From Bradyrhizobium sp. ISRA464 (lineage in GTDB: Bacteria; Pseudomonadota; Alphaproteobacteria; Rhizobiales; Xanthobacteraceae), in assembly GCF_029910095.1 (NCBI RefSeq), contig NZ_CP094526.1:3844001-3908000 (forward strand): DNA of 64,000 nucleotides. The letters are read 5' to 3'. Shown here one piece after another: positions 1 through 9,008 of the stretch; within the stretch, counting starts at the first letter, position 1; every line of letters starts with the position of its first letter. A program made the translations under genes and the position numbers. The notes beneath the pieces are model-generated. The model was given only the letters and a program-made list of their open reading frames with translations, did no database searches and was not told the DNA's origin.

Positions 1-2
1 AC

Positions 3-1334
3 CGGTTCTTCGTCGAGGTGTCGCTGAGCGCGCTGCACCGCGGCGATGGCTACGTCATCAACGCTTTCGTGCGTGACGTCACGCAGCGGCGCACGGCACA
101 GGAGCAGTTGATCCAGGCGCAGAAGATGGAGGCGGTCGGGAAGTTGACCGGCGGCATCGCGCACGACTTCAACAACATGCTGACGGTGATCACCGGTACG
201 ATCGAGATCCTCGCCGATGGCGTCAAGGACGCGCCGCACCTGGCCACGATCGCCAAGCTGATCAGCGACGCCGCCGATCGCGGCGCCCAGCTGACGGCGA
301 GCCTGCTGGCGTTCGCCCGCAAGCAGCCGCTGCAACCCGCCGAGACCGACGTCAACCGCCTCATTGGCGAGGTGGTGCGGCTGTTGTCGCAGACGCTGGG
401 CTCGCGGATCGAGATCAGGACGGAGCTTGCCCGCGACGCGTGGCTCGCCTTCGTCGACCGCGGCCAGCTCAGCGCCGCGCTGGTCAACCTCGCGATCAAC
501 GCGCGCGATGCGATGCCGGACGGCGGAACGCTGACATTTGCCACCCGCAACATCCAGCTCGGCATTCCCGACGCAGTGGCGCGCGGCGTCGAGCGGGCCG
601 GCGACCACCTTGTGATCGAGGTGACCGATACCGGTGTCGGGATTTCGCCGACGCATCTGGAGAAGATCTTCGATCCGTTCTTCTCCACCAAGGAAGTGGG
701 GCAGGGCACCGGGCTCGGGCTCAGCATGGTGTTCGGCTTCGCCAAGCAGACCGGAGGCGGCATCGAGGCGCTGAGCGAGGAGGGGCAGGGCGCCACCTTC
801 AGGATCTACCTGCCCAAGGCCGACGGAACTGCGCCCCTTCCGGTCGAAGAGACTGATCAGCCGCTCCGCGGCGGCGACGAGACCATCCTGTGCGTCGAGG
901 ACGACGACAAGATCCGGGAGTACGTCACGGGGCAGCTCGAGAGCCTGGGCTACAAGGTGCTCGTCGCGGCCAATGCGGACGCCGCGCTCGATATCGTCAA
1001 TCGCGGTGCTGCGTTCGATCTCCTGTTCACCGACATCGTGATGCCCGGCCGCATGAACGGGCGGCAGTTGGCCGAGACCCTGATGACGGGGCGGCCGACG
1101 CTACGCGTGCTGTTGACGTCGGGTTACAGCGACGGCGCGCTGCCTGCGCAGGCGCGTCCCGGCCACGGCATTCCGCTGCTGACAAAGCCCTACCGGCGCG
1201 CCGAGCTTGCGCGGATGCTGCGGCGCTGCCTCGATCTGGCGGTCGACGTGCAGGGCGATCCGGTTCCGCTGCCTTACTCCGTGCAACCCGATCTCGAGCG
1301 CTTCCTGCGCGAGAATCCACCGGACAAGACGTAG
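3..1334 (+). CDS. Hybrid sensor histidine kinase/response regulator (5' end outside window)
   Basis: The reading frame is open from the first bases of the window, so the gene begins upstream; the GTG at 18 is not the real start. The first visible residues (FFVEVSLSALHRGDG, then VRDVTQRR) look like the end of a PAS sensor domain. They are followed by a HisKA dimerisation domain with the H-box GGIAHDFNN (phospho-accepting His), a HATPase_c domain (NLAINARDAMPDGG N-box, DTGVGI, GTGLGLS G-boxes) and a C-terminal receiver domain (CVEDDDK acidic pocket, phospho-acceptor Asp in FTDIVMPG, conserved Lys in LLTKPY). It should autophosphorylate on His and pass phosphate to its own receiver Asp. The input signal and output partner cannot be read from here. 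The next gene on the strand starts about 120 bases downstream and is probably separate. Confidence 0.93.
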   Translation, partial: RFFVEVSLSALHRGDGYVINAFVRDVTQRRTAQEQLIQAQKMEAVGKLTGGIAHDFNNMLTVITGTIEILADGVKDAPHLATIAKLISDAADRGAQLTASLLAFARKQPLQPAETDVNRLIGEVVRLLSQTLGSRIEIRTELARDAWLAFVDRGQLSAALVNLAINARDAMPDGGTLTFATRNIQLGIPDAVARGVERAGDHLVIEVTDTGVGISPTHLEKIFDPFFSTKEVGQGTGLGLSMVFGFAKQTGGGIEALSEEGQGATFRIYLPKADGTAPLPVEETDQPLRGGDETILCVEDDDKIREYVTGQLESLGYKVLVAANADAALDIVNRGAAFDLLFTDIVMPGRMNGRQLAETLMTGRPTLRVLLTSGYSDGALPAQARPGHGIPLLTKPYRRAELARMLRRCLDLAVDVQGDPVPLPYSVQPDLERFLRENPPDKT

Positions 1335-1454
1335 TCCGGCGCGCTGTTGAGGCGATCCACGCGGAAAACGCTGCACACTGCCATCGATCATGATCTATCA
1401 TCGCCGCACAACAATGGCGCGGCCGATGAACGGCCCGAATTCAGGGAGTGTCGA

Positions 1455-2522
1455 ATGCAGGACCGCAAATGGTCGAGACGCGACTGGCTCAAGGCATCGG
1501 CGGCGACGGCGGCTGGCATGGTGTTCGCGGAGCCCTTGAGGGCGGCCGCGCCGCTGGCGTCGGCGGTGACGCCGGAGCTGATCGCCGCAGCGCGGAAGGA
1601 GGGCAAGGTCTCGTACTACAGTGCGCTGGAATTGAACACGGCCGAACGCCTCGCGCGGGCATTCGAGCAAAAATATCCGGGCATCAGCGTCCGCGTCGAG
1701 CGCTCCGGCGCCGAGCGCATCTTCCAGCGCATCGCCCAGGAGCAGGGCAGCGGCATCAACGCGGTCGACGTCGCCAACTCCACAGATCCCGCGCATTATC
1801 TCGACTGGAAGAAGAACGGCTGGCTCGCGGCCTATCTGCCCGAGGATGTCGCGAAGCATTATCCGGCCGACCAGATCGATCCTGACGGGACCTATGCGAC
1901 ATCCTGCGCGTGGTTCGAGGTGATCGGCTACAACACCGAGCAGGTGAAGCCGGAGGAGGCACCGAGGAGCTATGCCGATCTGCTCGATCCGAAATGGCGC
2001 GGCAAGCTCGTCAAGGCGCACCCGAGCTACTCTGGGGCCATCCTGACCGCGACCTTCGTGCTGGCGCGCGACCTCGGCTGGCCGTATCTGGAGAAGCTCG
2101 CCCAGCAGCGGGTGATGCAGGTGCAGTCGGCGGCCGATCCGCCGAAGAAGATCCTGCTCGGCGAGCGCGCCGTGATGGCCGACGGCAATGACTACAACCT
2201 CGTGCTGGCCAAGGACCAAGGCAAGCCGGTCGAGGTGGTGTATCCGGCCGAGGGCGCGCCGCTGATCATCGTGCCGAGCGGCATCTTCAAGAGCGCGCCG
2301 AACCCGAATGCGGCGAAGCTGTTCCAGAACTTCTTCTTCAGCGGCGAGACCCAGCAGATGCTGGCCGACGAGTTCGCCCACCGCTCGTTCCACGCAGGGG
2401 TGAAGGAGAAGGTCGGGCACGTGCCGCTGGCGGAGCTGAAGCTGCTCAAGGCCGATCCGGCCGAGGTGCAGGTGCAGAGCGAGCAGATCAAGGCGCGCTA
2501 CGCGAAGCTGTTCCGGGTGTAA
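1455..2522 (+). CDS. ABC transporter substrate-binding protein, iron(III)/AfuA-like family 1
   Basis: 355 residues from the ATG at 1455, which is preceded by CAGGGAG 6 bases upstream; an in-frame ATG at 1347 has no such site. The N-terminus carries a twin-arginine-type signal (WSRRDWLKASAATAAG) ending near AEPLRAAAP, so the protein should be exported folded to the periplasm. The mature part has the family 1 solute-binding pattern: ELIAAARKEGKVSYYSAL at the start, SYADLLDPKWRGKL in the middle, VPSGI and the C-terminal helices. Related proteins bind ferric iron or small organic solutes; the ligand here is unknown. No permease or ATPase gene is adjacent, so it is an orphan binding protein, perhaps serving a transporter encoded elsewhere. 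Confidence 0.85.
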   Translation: MQDRKWSRRDWLKASAATAAGMVFAEPLRAAAPLASAVTPELIAAARKEGKVSYYSALELNTAERLARAFEQKYPGISVRVERSGAERIFQRIAQEQGSGINAVDVANSTDPAHYLDWKKNGWLAAYLPEDVAKHYPADQIDPDGTYATSCAWFEVIGYNTEQVKPEEAPRSYADLLDPKWRGKLVKAHPSYSGAILTATFVLARDLGWPYLEKLAQQRVMQVQSAADPPKKILLGERAVMADGNDYNLVLAKDQGKPVEVVYPAEGAPLIIVPSGIFKSAPNPNAAKLFQNFFFSGETQQMLADEFAHRSFHAGVKEKVGHVPLAELKLLKADPAEVQVQSEQIKARYAKLFRV

Positions 2523-2530
2523 TTCAACCC

Positions 2531-2613
2531 GTCGGATGGGTAGAGCGCAGCGAAACCCATCGTTGTCGCAAAGTCTGACATGATGGGTATCGCTTCGCTC
2601 CACCCATCCTACG
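2531..2613. repeat. Palindromic intergenic repeat (GGATGGGTA family)
   Basis: Two 28-base arms, 2534-2561 and 2582-2609, are near-perfect inverted copies (left begins GGATGGGTAGAGC, right ends GCTCCACCCATCC) around a 20-base loop. The pattern is familiar as a dispersed intergenic palindrome in Bradyrhizobium genomes. It lies between two convergent genes. Confidence 0.8.
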
Positions 2614-2647
2614 GATCGCGCGCAATGGCGACATCCCACTCCAGAAC

Positions 2648-2676
2648 AAAAGGCGCTTCCGACGGAAGCGCCTTTC
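2648..2676 (-). terminator. Rho-independent terminator of glnA
   Basis: A 10-base perfect stem (AGGCGCTTCC at 2651-2660 with GGAAGCGCCT at 2664-2673) and a 3-base loop. Read on the minus strand the stem is followed by TTTTGTTCT, the expected U-rich tail, 22 bases past the glnA stop codon. Confidence 0.85.
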
Positions 2677-2697
2677 GCATCTCTGAGGCTGTAACGC

Positions 2698-4107
2698 TTA
2701 CAGCGAGTAATACATCTCGAACTCGACCGGATGCGGGGTCATTTCGAACCGGGCGACCTCGGTCATCTTCAGCTCTATATAGGCGTCGATGAAGTCGTCG
2801 TCGAACACGCCGCCGTTCTTGAGGAACGCGCGGTCCTTGTCGAGGTTCTCGAGCGCCTCGCGCAAGCTGCCGCAGACCGTCGGGATCTGCTTCAGCTCTT
2901 CCTTCGGCAGGTCGTAGAGGTCCTTGTCCATCGCCGGACCCGGATCGATCTTGTTCTTGATGCCGTCGAGGCCGGCCATCAGCATCGCGGCGAAGCCGAG
3001 ATAGGGGTTGGCCATTGGGTCGGGGAAGCGCACCTCGACGCGCTTGGCTTTCGGGTTCGCCGTGTAGGGGATGCGGCAGGACGCCGAACGGTTGCGCGCG
3101 GAATAGGCGAGCAGCACCGGCGCCTCATAGCCCGGGACCAGGCGCTTGTAGGAGTTGGTCGACGGGTTGGTGAAGGCGTTGATCGCCTTGGCGTGCTTGA
3201 TGATGCCGCCGATGTAGTGCAGGCAGGTTTCCGACAGGTCGGCATACTTGTTGCCGGCGAAGGTCGGCTTGCCGTCCTTCCAGATCGACTGGTGGACGTG
3301 CATGCCCGAGCCGTTGTCGCCATAGACCGGCTTCGGCATGAAAGTGGCGGTCTTGCCGTAGATGTGCGCGACCTGATGGATGCAGTACTTGTAGATCTGC
3401 ATCTGGTCGGCCATCAGCGTCAGCGTATCGAACTTCATGCCGAGCTCGTGCTGGGCCGACGCCACCTCATGGTGGTGCTTCTCGACCTTGACGCCCATCT
3501 TGGCCATGGCGCCGAGCATCTCGGAGCGCATGTCCTGCACCGAGTCCTGCGGCGGCACCGGGAAATAGCCGGCCTTGGTGCGGATGCGGTGGCCGAGGTT
3601 GCCGCCCTCATATTCGGTGGCCGAGTTGATTGGCAGCTCCGAGGAGTCGAGCTTGAAGCCGGTGTTGTAGGGCTCGGCCGAATAGCGCACGTCGTCGAAC
3701 ACGAAGAACTCGGCCTCGGGACCGACGAACACGGTGTCGCCCACGCCCATCGACTTCACCATCGCCTCCGCCTTCTTGGCGATGCCGCGGGGGTCGCGGT
3801 TATAGGGCTCGCCGGTGGTCGGCTCGAGCACGTCGCAGGTGATGACCATGGTGGTCTCGGCGAAGAACGGGTCGATCGTCGCGGTGACCGGGTCGGGCAT
3901 CAGGCACATGTCGGATTCGTTGATCGCCTTCCAGCCGGCGATCGAGGAGCCGTCGAACATCTGACCTTCGGCAAAGGTATCCTCTTCGATCATGCTGACA
4001 TCGAAGGTCACATGCTGCCATTTGCCACGCGGATCGGTGAAGCGCAGGTCGACGTATTTGACGTCGTTGTCCTTGATCATCTTCAGGACGTCTTTGGCGG
4101 TCTTCAT
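2698..4107 (-). CDS. glnA: Type I glutamine synthetase
   Basis: 469 residues, the normal length for GlnA of the GSI-beta class. It makes glutamine from glutamate, ammonia and ATP in the cytoplasm as a dodecamer. The beta-grasp N-domain ([17 protein letters not shown]) is followed by the catalytic domain with FDGSSIAGW, the metal and glutamate-binding motif [21 protein letters not shown] and the ammonia/ATP segment [11 protein letters not shown]. The adenylylation site is visible as DLYDLPKEE (Tyr near residue 400), so activity should be controlled by GlnE. The start has AAGGGG 6 bases upstream. It lies 150 bases downstream of glnB on the same strand, the usual glnB-glnA arrangement in rhizobia, and ends at a clear terminator. 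Confidence 0.98.
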   Translation of the reverse strand: MKTAKDVLKMIKDNDVKYVDLRFTDPRGKWQHVTFDVSMIEEDTFAEGQMFDGSSIAGWKAINESDMCLMPDPVTATIDPFFAETTMVITCDVLEPTTGEPYNRDPRGIAKKAEAMVKSMGVGDTVFVGPEAEFFVFDDVRYSAEPYNTGFKLDSSELPINSATEYEGGNLGHRIRTKAGYFPVPPQDSVQDMRSEMLGAMAKMGVKVEKHHHEVASAQHELGMKFDTLTLMADQMQIYKYCIHQVAHIYGKTATFMPKPVYGDNGSGMHVHQSIWKDGKPTFAGNKYADLSETCLHYIGGIIKHAKAINAFTNPSTNSYKRLVPGYEAPVLLAYSARNRSASCRIPYTANPKAKRVEVRFPDPMANPYLGFAAMLMAGLDGIKNKIDPGPAMDKDLYDLPKEELKQIPTVCGSLREALENLDKDRAFLKNGGVFDDDFIDAYIELKMTEVARFEMTPHPVEFEMYYSL

Positions 4108-4257
4108 GAATACCCCTTATGGATGTGCGGGTCGGTTCCAGCGATCGGCGACGTTATTCCCGCTTTTGGCGAGTTGCTGTGACCACTCAAACGAAATCAG
4201 GCTGCCGAAGCAGCCTTTTTTCTCTTTTTGGGTCGCAGAATCCGGATAGCATCGGGC

Positions 4258-4665
<408 letters not shown>

Positions 4666-4739
4666 CTAAGGCTTCCGGCGCCGGGCCGGAAACACGCACA
4701 ATGGTCGCACAACGTGCCATTGCGAGCGGCTTCCTCAAA

Positions 4740-4755
4740 AGCAGGGTCTATGCCA
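4740..4755 (-). promoter_or_regulatory. Probable sigma-54 (-24/-12) promoter of glnB-glnA
   Basis: On the minus strand TGGCA (4755-4751) and TGC (4743-4741) give GG-N10-GC spacing, the invariant core of RpoN promoters. Transcription would start near 4729, leaving a leader of about 130 bases before glnB. NtrC/RpoN control of glnB is established in rhizobia; the assignment here rests on motif and position only. Confidence 0.6.
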
Positions 4756-4842
4756 GTTTGTCAGGGGCCCCGATTTCGGAACGTTATCAGCCTTTTAACA
4801 GGCAATCGGATGATATCGAACCACAACGGGCATGATATCCAA

Positions 4843-4857
4843 GCCTATCGAATAGGC
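4843..4857. promoter_or_regulatory. Short perfect palindrome between divergent glnB and nnr
   Basis: GCCTAT-CGA-ATAGGC, 6-base arms and 3-base spacer, about 88 bases upstream of the glnB -24 element and 94 bases upstream of nnr. It could be an operator, but no regulator can be named from the sequence. Confidence 0.3.
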
Positions 4858-4950
4858 AAATTGACCAATATGTGTGCAGTCGACCGGTCAAAACCCTGCG
4901 AACGTCACAGGAAATGCCTCTCGAAAAGGCGAAGAGATTGAGGATTCGGC

Positions 4951-6456
4951 ATGGACGTTCTGACCACCACCGAGATGGAGCGCGCCGACCGGCTGACCAT
5001 CGCAGCCGGCACGCCCGGCTTCGCCTTGATGATGAGCGCGGGCCAAGCGGTTGCCGAGGCGGCGATGGACCTGGTCGAGGAGGGGCCGATCGTCGTGGTC
5101 GCCGGCCGCGGCAACAATGGCGGTGACGGGTTCGTCGCGGCCGCCGAGCTTGCGGCGCGTGGCCGCGAGGTCTCGGTCATCCTGCTCTGCGAGCGCGACA
5201 GCCTGCAGGGCGATGCCGCGCTGGCGGCGAAGGGCTGGAAATATCCGGTGCTGCCGTTCAACCCGCAGGCGCTGGGCATCGGCAAGCCGGCGCTGATCAT
5301 CGACGCGCTGTTCGGCGCCGGCCTCAACCGGCCGGTCAAGGGCGACCCGCTGGAGATGATCGCGGCGATCAACGCCAACGGCGCGCCAGTGCTGGCCGTC
5401 GATCTGCCGAGCGGCATCAACGGCACCACCGGCGCCGTGATGGGCGCCGCGGTGCAGGCGACCGAGACCGTGACCTTCTTCCGCAAGAAGCCCGGCCATC
5501 TGCTGCTGCCGGGACGGATGCATTGCGGCCGCGTGCGCGTCGCCGATATCGGCATCGATCCGCAGGTACTGGACGAGATCAAGCCGCTGACCGCCGAGAA
5601 CCTGCCGCAGGCTTGGCGGTGGTCGTTTCCGGTGCCGCGGATGGACGGCCACAAATATGCGCGCGGGCATGCGGTGGTGGTGTCCGGCGACATCGCCTCG
5701 ACCGGCGCGGCCCGGCTCGCCGCGCGCGGGGCGCTGCGCGCCGGCGCCGGCCTGGTGACGCTGGCCTCGCCGCGCGACGCGCTGGCCGTCAATGCCGCGG
5801 CGCTGACCGCGGTGATGGTGCGCGCGGTCGACAATCCGATCCAGTTCGCCGAACTGCTCGGCGACAAGAGGCTCAATGCCTGCGTGATCGGCCCCGGCGT
5901 CGGCGTCAATGCGCGCACGCGCGACTTCGTCCACACCGCGCTGTCGGCGCAGCGGCACCTCGTGCTCGATGCCGACGCGCTGACGAGTTTTGCGGGCGCG
6001 CCGGACCGGCTGTTCGAGGCGATCAAGGCCTCCGACGGTCAGCAGGTGGTGCTGACGCCGCATGAGGGCGAGTTCCCGCGGCTGTTCAGCGACATCTCCA
6101 ACAAGTATCCCGGCCGCTCCAAGCTTGAGCGCGTGCGCGCCGCGGCCGAGCGGTCCGGCGCCGTGGTGCTGCTGAAGGGCGCGGACACAGTGGTCGCATC
6201 GCCAGCCGGCCGCGCCACCATCGCCGCCAATGCGCCGCCCTGGCTCGCCACCGCCGGCGCCGGCGACGTGCTGTCCGGCATCATCGCAGGCTTTCTGGCG
6301 CAGGGCGTGCCGGCGTTCGAGGCCGCCAGCATCGGTGTGTGGATGCACGGCGAGGGCGCCGGCGAAGCCGGGCCCGGCCTGATCGCGGAGGATCTGACCG
6401 AGGTGTTGCCCGCTGTGTTCCGCCGGATCTACGACGAGTTCGGGATTGAATATTAG
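4951..6456 (+). CDS. nnr: Bifunctional NAD(P)H-hydrate epimerase / ADP-dependent NAD(P)H-hydrate dehydratase
   Basis: 501 residues, the usual size of the fused enzyme. It repairs damaged, hydrated NAD(P)H. The N-terminal YjeF_N epimerase domain (about residues 1-215) shows the signature GRGNNGGDGFV and VDLPSGING. The C-terminal ribokinase-like dehydratase domain (about 225-500) shows GPGVGVNARTRD, LTPHEGEFPRLF and the catalytic GAGDVLSG loop. The start follows GAGGATT in a good position. It is divergent from glnB-glnA, an arrangement known from related genomes; the functional link, if any, is unclear. The 3' side is followed by intergenic repeats and insertion sequences. Confidence 0.95.
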   Translation: MDVLTTTEMERADRLTIAAGTPGFALMMSAGQAVAEAAMDLVEEGPIVVVAGRGNNGGDGFVAAAELAARGREVSVILLCERDSLQGDAALAAKGWKYPVLPFNPQALGIGKPALIIDALFGAGLNRPVKGDPLEMIAAINANGAPVLAVDLPSGINGTTGAVMGAAVQATETVTFFRKKPGHLLLPGRMHCGRVRVADIGIDPQVLDEIKPLTAENLPQAWRWSFPVPRMDGHKYARGHAVVVSGDIASTGAARLAARGALRAGAGLVTLASPRDALAVNAAALTAVMVRAVDNPIQFAELLGDKRLNACVIGPGVGVNARTRDFVHTALSAQRHLVLDADALTSFAGAPDRLFEAIKASDGQQVVLTPHEGEFPRLFSDISNKYPGRSKLERVRAAAERSGAVVLLKGADTVVASPAGRATIAANAPPWLATAGAGDVLSGIIAGFLAQGVPAFEAASIGVWMHGEGAGEAGPGLIAEDLTEVLPAVFRRIYDEFGIEY

Positions 6457-6550
6457 ATCGCTCGCGCTCGCCGACAGGGACGACGCGGCCGCGCGCTCGG
6501 GACGTTAAAGCGGGATGAGTTTGGGTTGAATCGAGTCGCGGCGGCTTCGG

Positions 6551-6702
6551 TCCACCTCTCCCTGTCGGGGAGAGGTCGGATTGCGCTCGGCGATGCGGAG
6601 CATCGTCCGGTGCAATCCGGGTGAGGGGCCTTGCGCTCTCGATAGACCGTAACCCCTCACCCGATTTCCTGCGCAAATCGACCTCTCCCAACGGAGAGGT
6701 GA
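6551..6702. repeat. Composite palindromic intergenic repeat (CACCTCTCCC family)
   Basis: An outer pair ACCTCTCCCTGTCGGGGAGAGGT (split stem at 6554-6576) is followed by a long hairpin around 6577-6620 (GGATTGC...GCAATCC arms) and ends with a second ACCTCTCCCAACGGAGAGGT hairpin near 6681-6700. Recognised from experience as a dispersed Bradyrhizobium intergenic repeat. The rest of the 290-base gap between nnr and the first IS holds nothing else I can identify. Confidence 0.75.
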
Positions 6703-6746
6703 CCTCCAACGCTGTTTTCAGGTCAATTTAATCCCATCATGCTTTA

Positions 6747-7594
6747 GGCAGTGTGGACTCTAAGGATTCCCTTTTGAGAGCAAATCAGATTCAAGGCTGC
6801 TTTTGGGGAGGCAGTCTTGGGTGTGATGGATCGTTTGGTGTTGAGCGACGCGGCCTGGGAGCGCATGGCGCCGCTGATCATCGGCCGGCCCGACCAGAAG
6901 GGCTCGACCGGGCGAGACAACCGGATGTTCGTGGAAGGTGTGCTTTGGATCGTGCGGACCGGCTCTCCCTGGCGTGATCTTCCGGAGGTGTTCGGGGACT
7001 GGAACAGCGTGTTCCGGCGCTTCAGCCGATGGAGCACCAAGGGTGTTTGGTGGCGGATCTTCGAGGCGATGTCCGACGACCCAGACTTCGAATATCTAAT
7101 CGTCGATTCCACCATCGTCCGGGCGCATCAGCACGCCGCTGGGGCGAAAAAAGGGGGCCTGAAGATCAGGCGCTTGGCCGCTCGCGCGGCGGCCTGAGCA
7201 CGAAGATCCATATGGCCGTTCGCGGTCTTGGATGTCCTGTCCGGTTCACGCTCACCGCAGGCCAGAAGGGCGATGCACCGCAAGCCGCCGCATTGATCGA
7301 GGGACTGCCCGCCGAGGTCGTCATCGCCGACACAGCCTATGACGCCGACCATTTGCGCCAAGACATCGCCGCCAAAAAGGCGCTCGCCGTGATCCCCAAC
7401 AACCCGTCACGCGCGCTCAAATATCCGCTCGACAAGCATCTCTATGCCCAGCGCCATCTCGTGGAATGCTGCTTCTCCAAACTCAAGCAGTTCCGTCGCG
7501 TCGCTACCCGCTTCGAAAAAACCGCCCGAAATTACCGCGCCGTCGTCACTCTCGCCGCCATCGTCCTATGGATGCGATAAGTGTCCACACCGCC
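6747..7594 (+). mobile_element. IS5-family (IS427-like) insertion sequence, 848 bp
   Basis: The terminal inverted repeats match at 13 of 15 positions (GGCAGTGTGGACTCT at the left, GGCGGTGTGGACACT as reverse complement of the right end). TA flanks both ends (6745-6746 and 7595-7596), consistent with the TA duplication typical of this group. The element contains a two-frame transposase. Its right end is the target of the next element, which abuts it. Confidence 0.85.
6826..7580 (+). CDS. IS5-family transposase, made by -1 frameshifting across an A6 run
   Basis: Two overlapping frames encode one DDE transposase. The first (ATG at 6826, or upstream TTG/GTG) runs to a stop at 7195-7197 and holds the N-terminal DUF4096-like part and the first catalytic Asp (VDSTIVRAHQ). 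A run of six A at 7147-7152 followed by five G allows a -1 slip into the second frame, which reads ALGRSRGGLSTK, the second Asp (IADTAYDADHL) and the Glu region (ECCFSKLKQFRR) to the stop at 7580. This layout is standard for IS427-group elements, so the element may be intact rather than mutated. GGGGAGG at 6805-6811 is the likely ribosome-binding site. Confidence 0.85.
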
Positions 7595-7597
7595 TAG

Positions 7598-9008
7598 CAC
7601 TACAGTTGCATTTATCTGACGGTTCTGAATCTATGGGCAACCATGATTCGGGATCAGATGAATGGTGGTGCTTCGGTTGAGGATGTGCTGTCGCTGTGGG
7701 CGGCGTCATTGCGGGAGGCCAAGCAGCGTATCCGACCTTTGTTCACGCAGGAGCGTGTAGCCGCTTCGGCGGCCCAGTTTCTCGACGCGTTGCTCGGCAA
7801 CGAGCCGCGCAAGACAGGCTGGATGCGGGCCGAGGCAGCTGGCGACAGCGGACCGTGGCGACAGCAGGCCTTACTGGGTCGTGGGCGCTGGGATGCCGAC
7901 GACTTGCGCGACATCGTTCGTGATCATGTCATCGAACATCTGGGCGACAACAACGCAGTCCTGGTGATCGACGAGACCGGCTTTCTCAAGCAGGGCAAGG
8001 CCTCGTGCGGCGTGGGGCGGCAATACACGGGTTCTGCCGGCAAGATCACCAACTGCCAGATCGGCGTGTTCGCCTCCTACGTATCCGTCAAGGGTCACGC
8101 CTTCATTGATCGTGCGCTCTATCTGCCGAAAGCCTGGACATCCGATCCCACCCGATTGAAAGCGACCCATGTGCCGGAGACGGTGGCATTTGCCACCAAG
8201 CCGCAGTTGGCCGTCAGCATGGTCAAGAGGGCGATCGCGGCCGACGTCCCCTTCGCTTGGGTGGCTGCCGACAGTGTGTATGGCGTCGGCGACCTCGAAG
8301 CGGCTCTGCGGCGTGCCGGCAAAGGCTACGTGCTGGGCGTCCACGCCAACCACTGGTTCAGCTCATGGCACCCGGATTACCTCGTGGCTGGTGAAGCAAA
8401 GGAGATTGCCGAGGCGCTCCCCGCCCAAAAGTGGAAGCGCCTGTCGGCAGGTCATGGAACCAAGGGCGAACGTCTCTACGATTGGGCCTATTGCCCGCTG
8501 GCCGATCTCGACGCTGCCGAATACGACATGCAGCTGCCAGGCATCTGGACCCGCGGGCTGCTGATCCGACGCGGCCTTGCCGACGGTGAACTCTCCTACT
8601 TCACCACATGGTGTCCCGAGGGCACCTCGATCGAGAGCCTCGTTCGTGTTGAAGGAACGCGATGGCGTGTCAAAGAAGATTTTGAGACGACAAAGGGCGA
8701 GCTCGGTCTCGACCACAATGAAAGTCGCTCTTGGCACGGCTGGCACCGGCATGTCTCCCTGGTCATGCTGGCTTACGCCGTCATGACCACCGTCCGATCT
8801 CAGGTGAACGCGATGATGCCGAAAAAAACGAAATCGACGCACCGGCAAGACTCATCCGCTGGTCGGTCCAGGAAATCCGACGCCTCATCTTAAAGCTTGC
8901 ACAGCGCCGGATCCCAATCGTTCGCGTCCTGGCATGGTCCACATTCCGACGCGCCCATCAAGCCGCAGCTCGAAAGGCGCATCTCAAATCAAAAATGCAA
9001 CTGTAGTG
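7598..9008 (+). mobile_element. IS701-family insertion sequence, copy 1, 1411 bp
   Basis: The ends are inverted (CACTACAGTTGCATTT at the left; the right end reads as CACTACAGTTGCATTTTT on the other strand). A 4-base target duplication CTAG flanks the element at 7594-7597 and 9009-9012, fitting the YTAR preference of IS701 elements. The left CTAG uses the last base of the neighbouring IS5 element, so this element inserted second, at the junction. The right CTAG contains the stop codon of the minus-strand enolase gene. Confidence 0.9.
7643..9006 (+). CDS. IS701-family transposase, likely with -1 frameshift tail
   Basis: The zero frame runs from ATG 7643 to a stop at 8893 (416 residues). It holds the DDE core of the family: VIDETGFLKQG, AADSVYGVGD and EDFETTKGELGLDH. 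A run of seven A at 8822-8828 allows a -1 slip after two Lys codons into a frame that stays open to a TAG at 9004-9006, inside the terminal repeat, and encodes a basic tail (LIRWSVQEIRR, KLAQRRIP, FRRAHQAA, ending KSKMQL). Family members normally end with such a tail, and copy 2 near 31 kb has the same A7 and the same tail frame. Either translational slippage is used or both copies carry the same kind of frameshift. Confidence 0.85.

Noticed and set aside
4703..4720. A second sigma-54-like site TGGCACGTTGTGC on the minus strand upstream of glnB
   Set aside because: The GG to GC spacing is 8 bases instead of the required 10.
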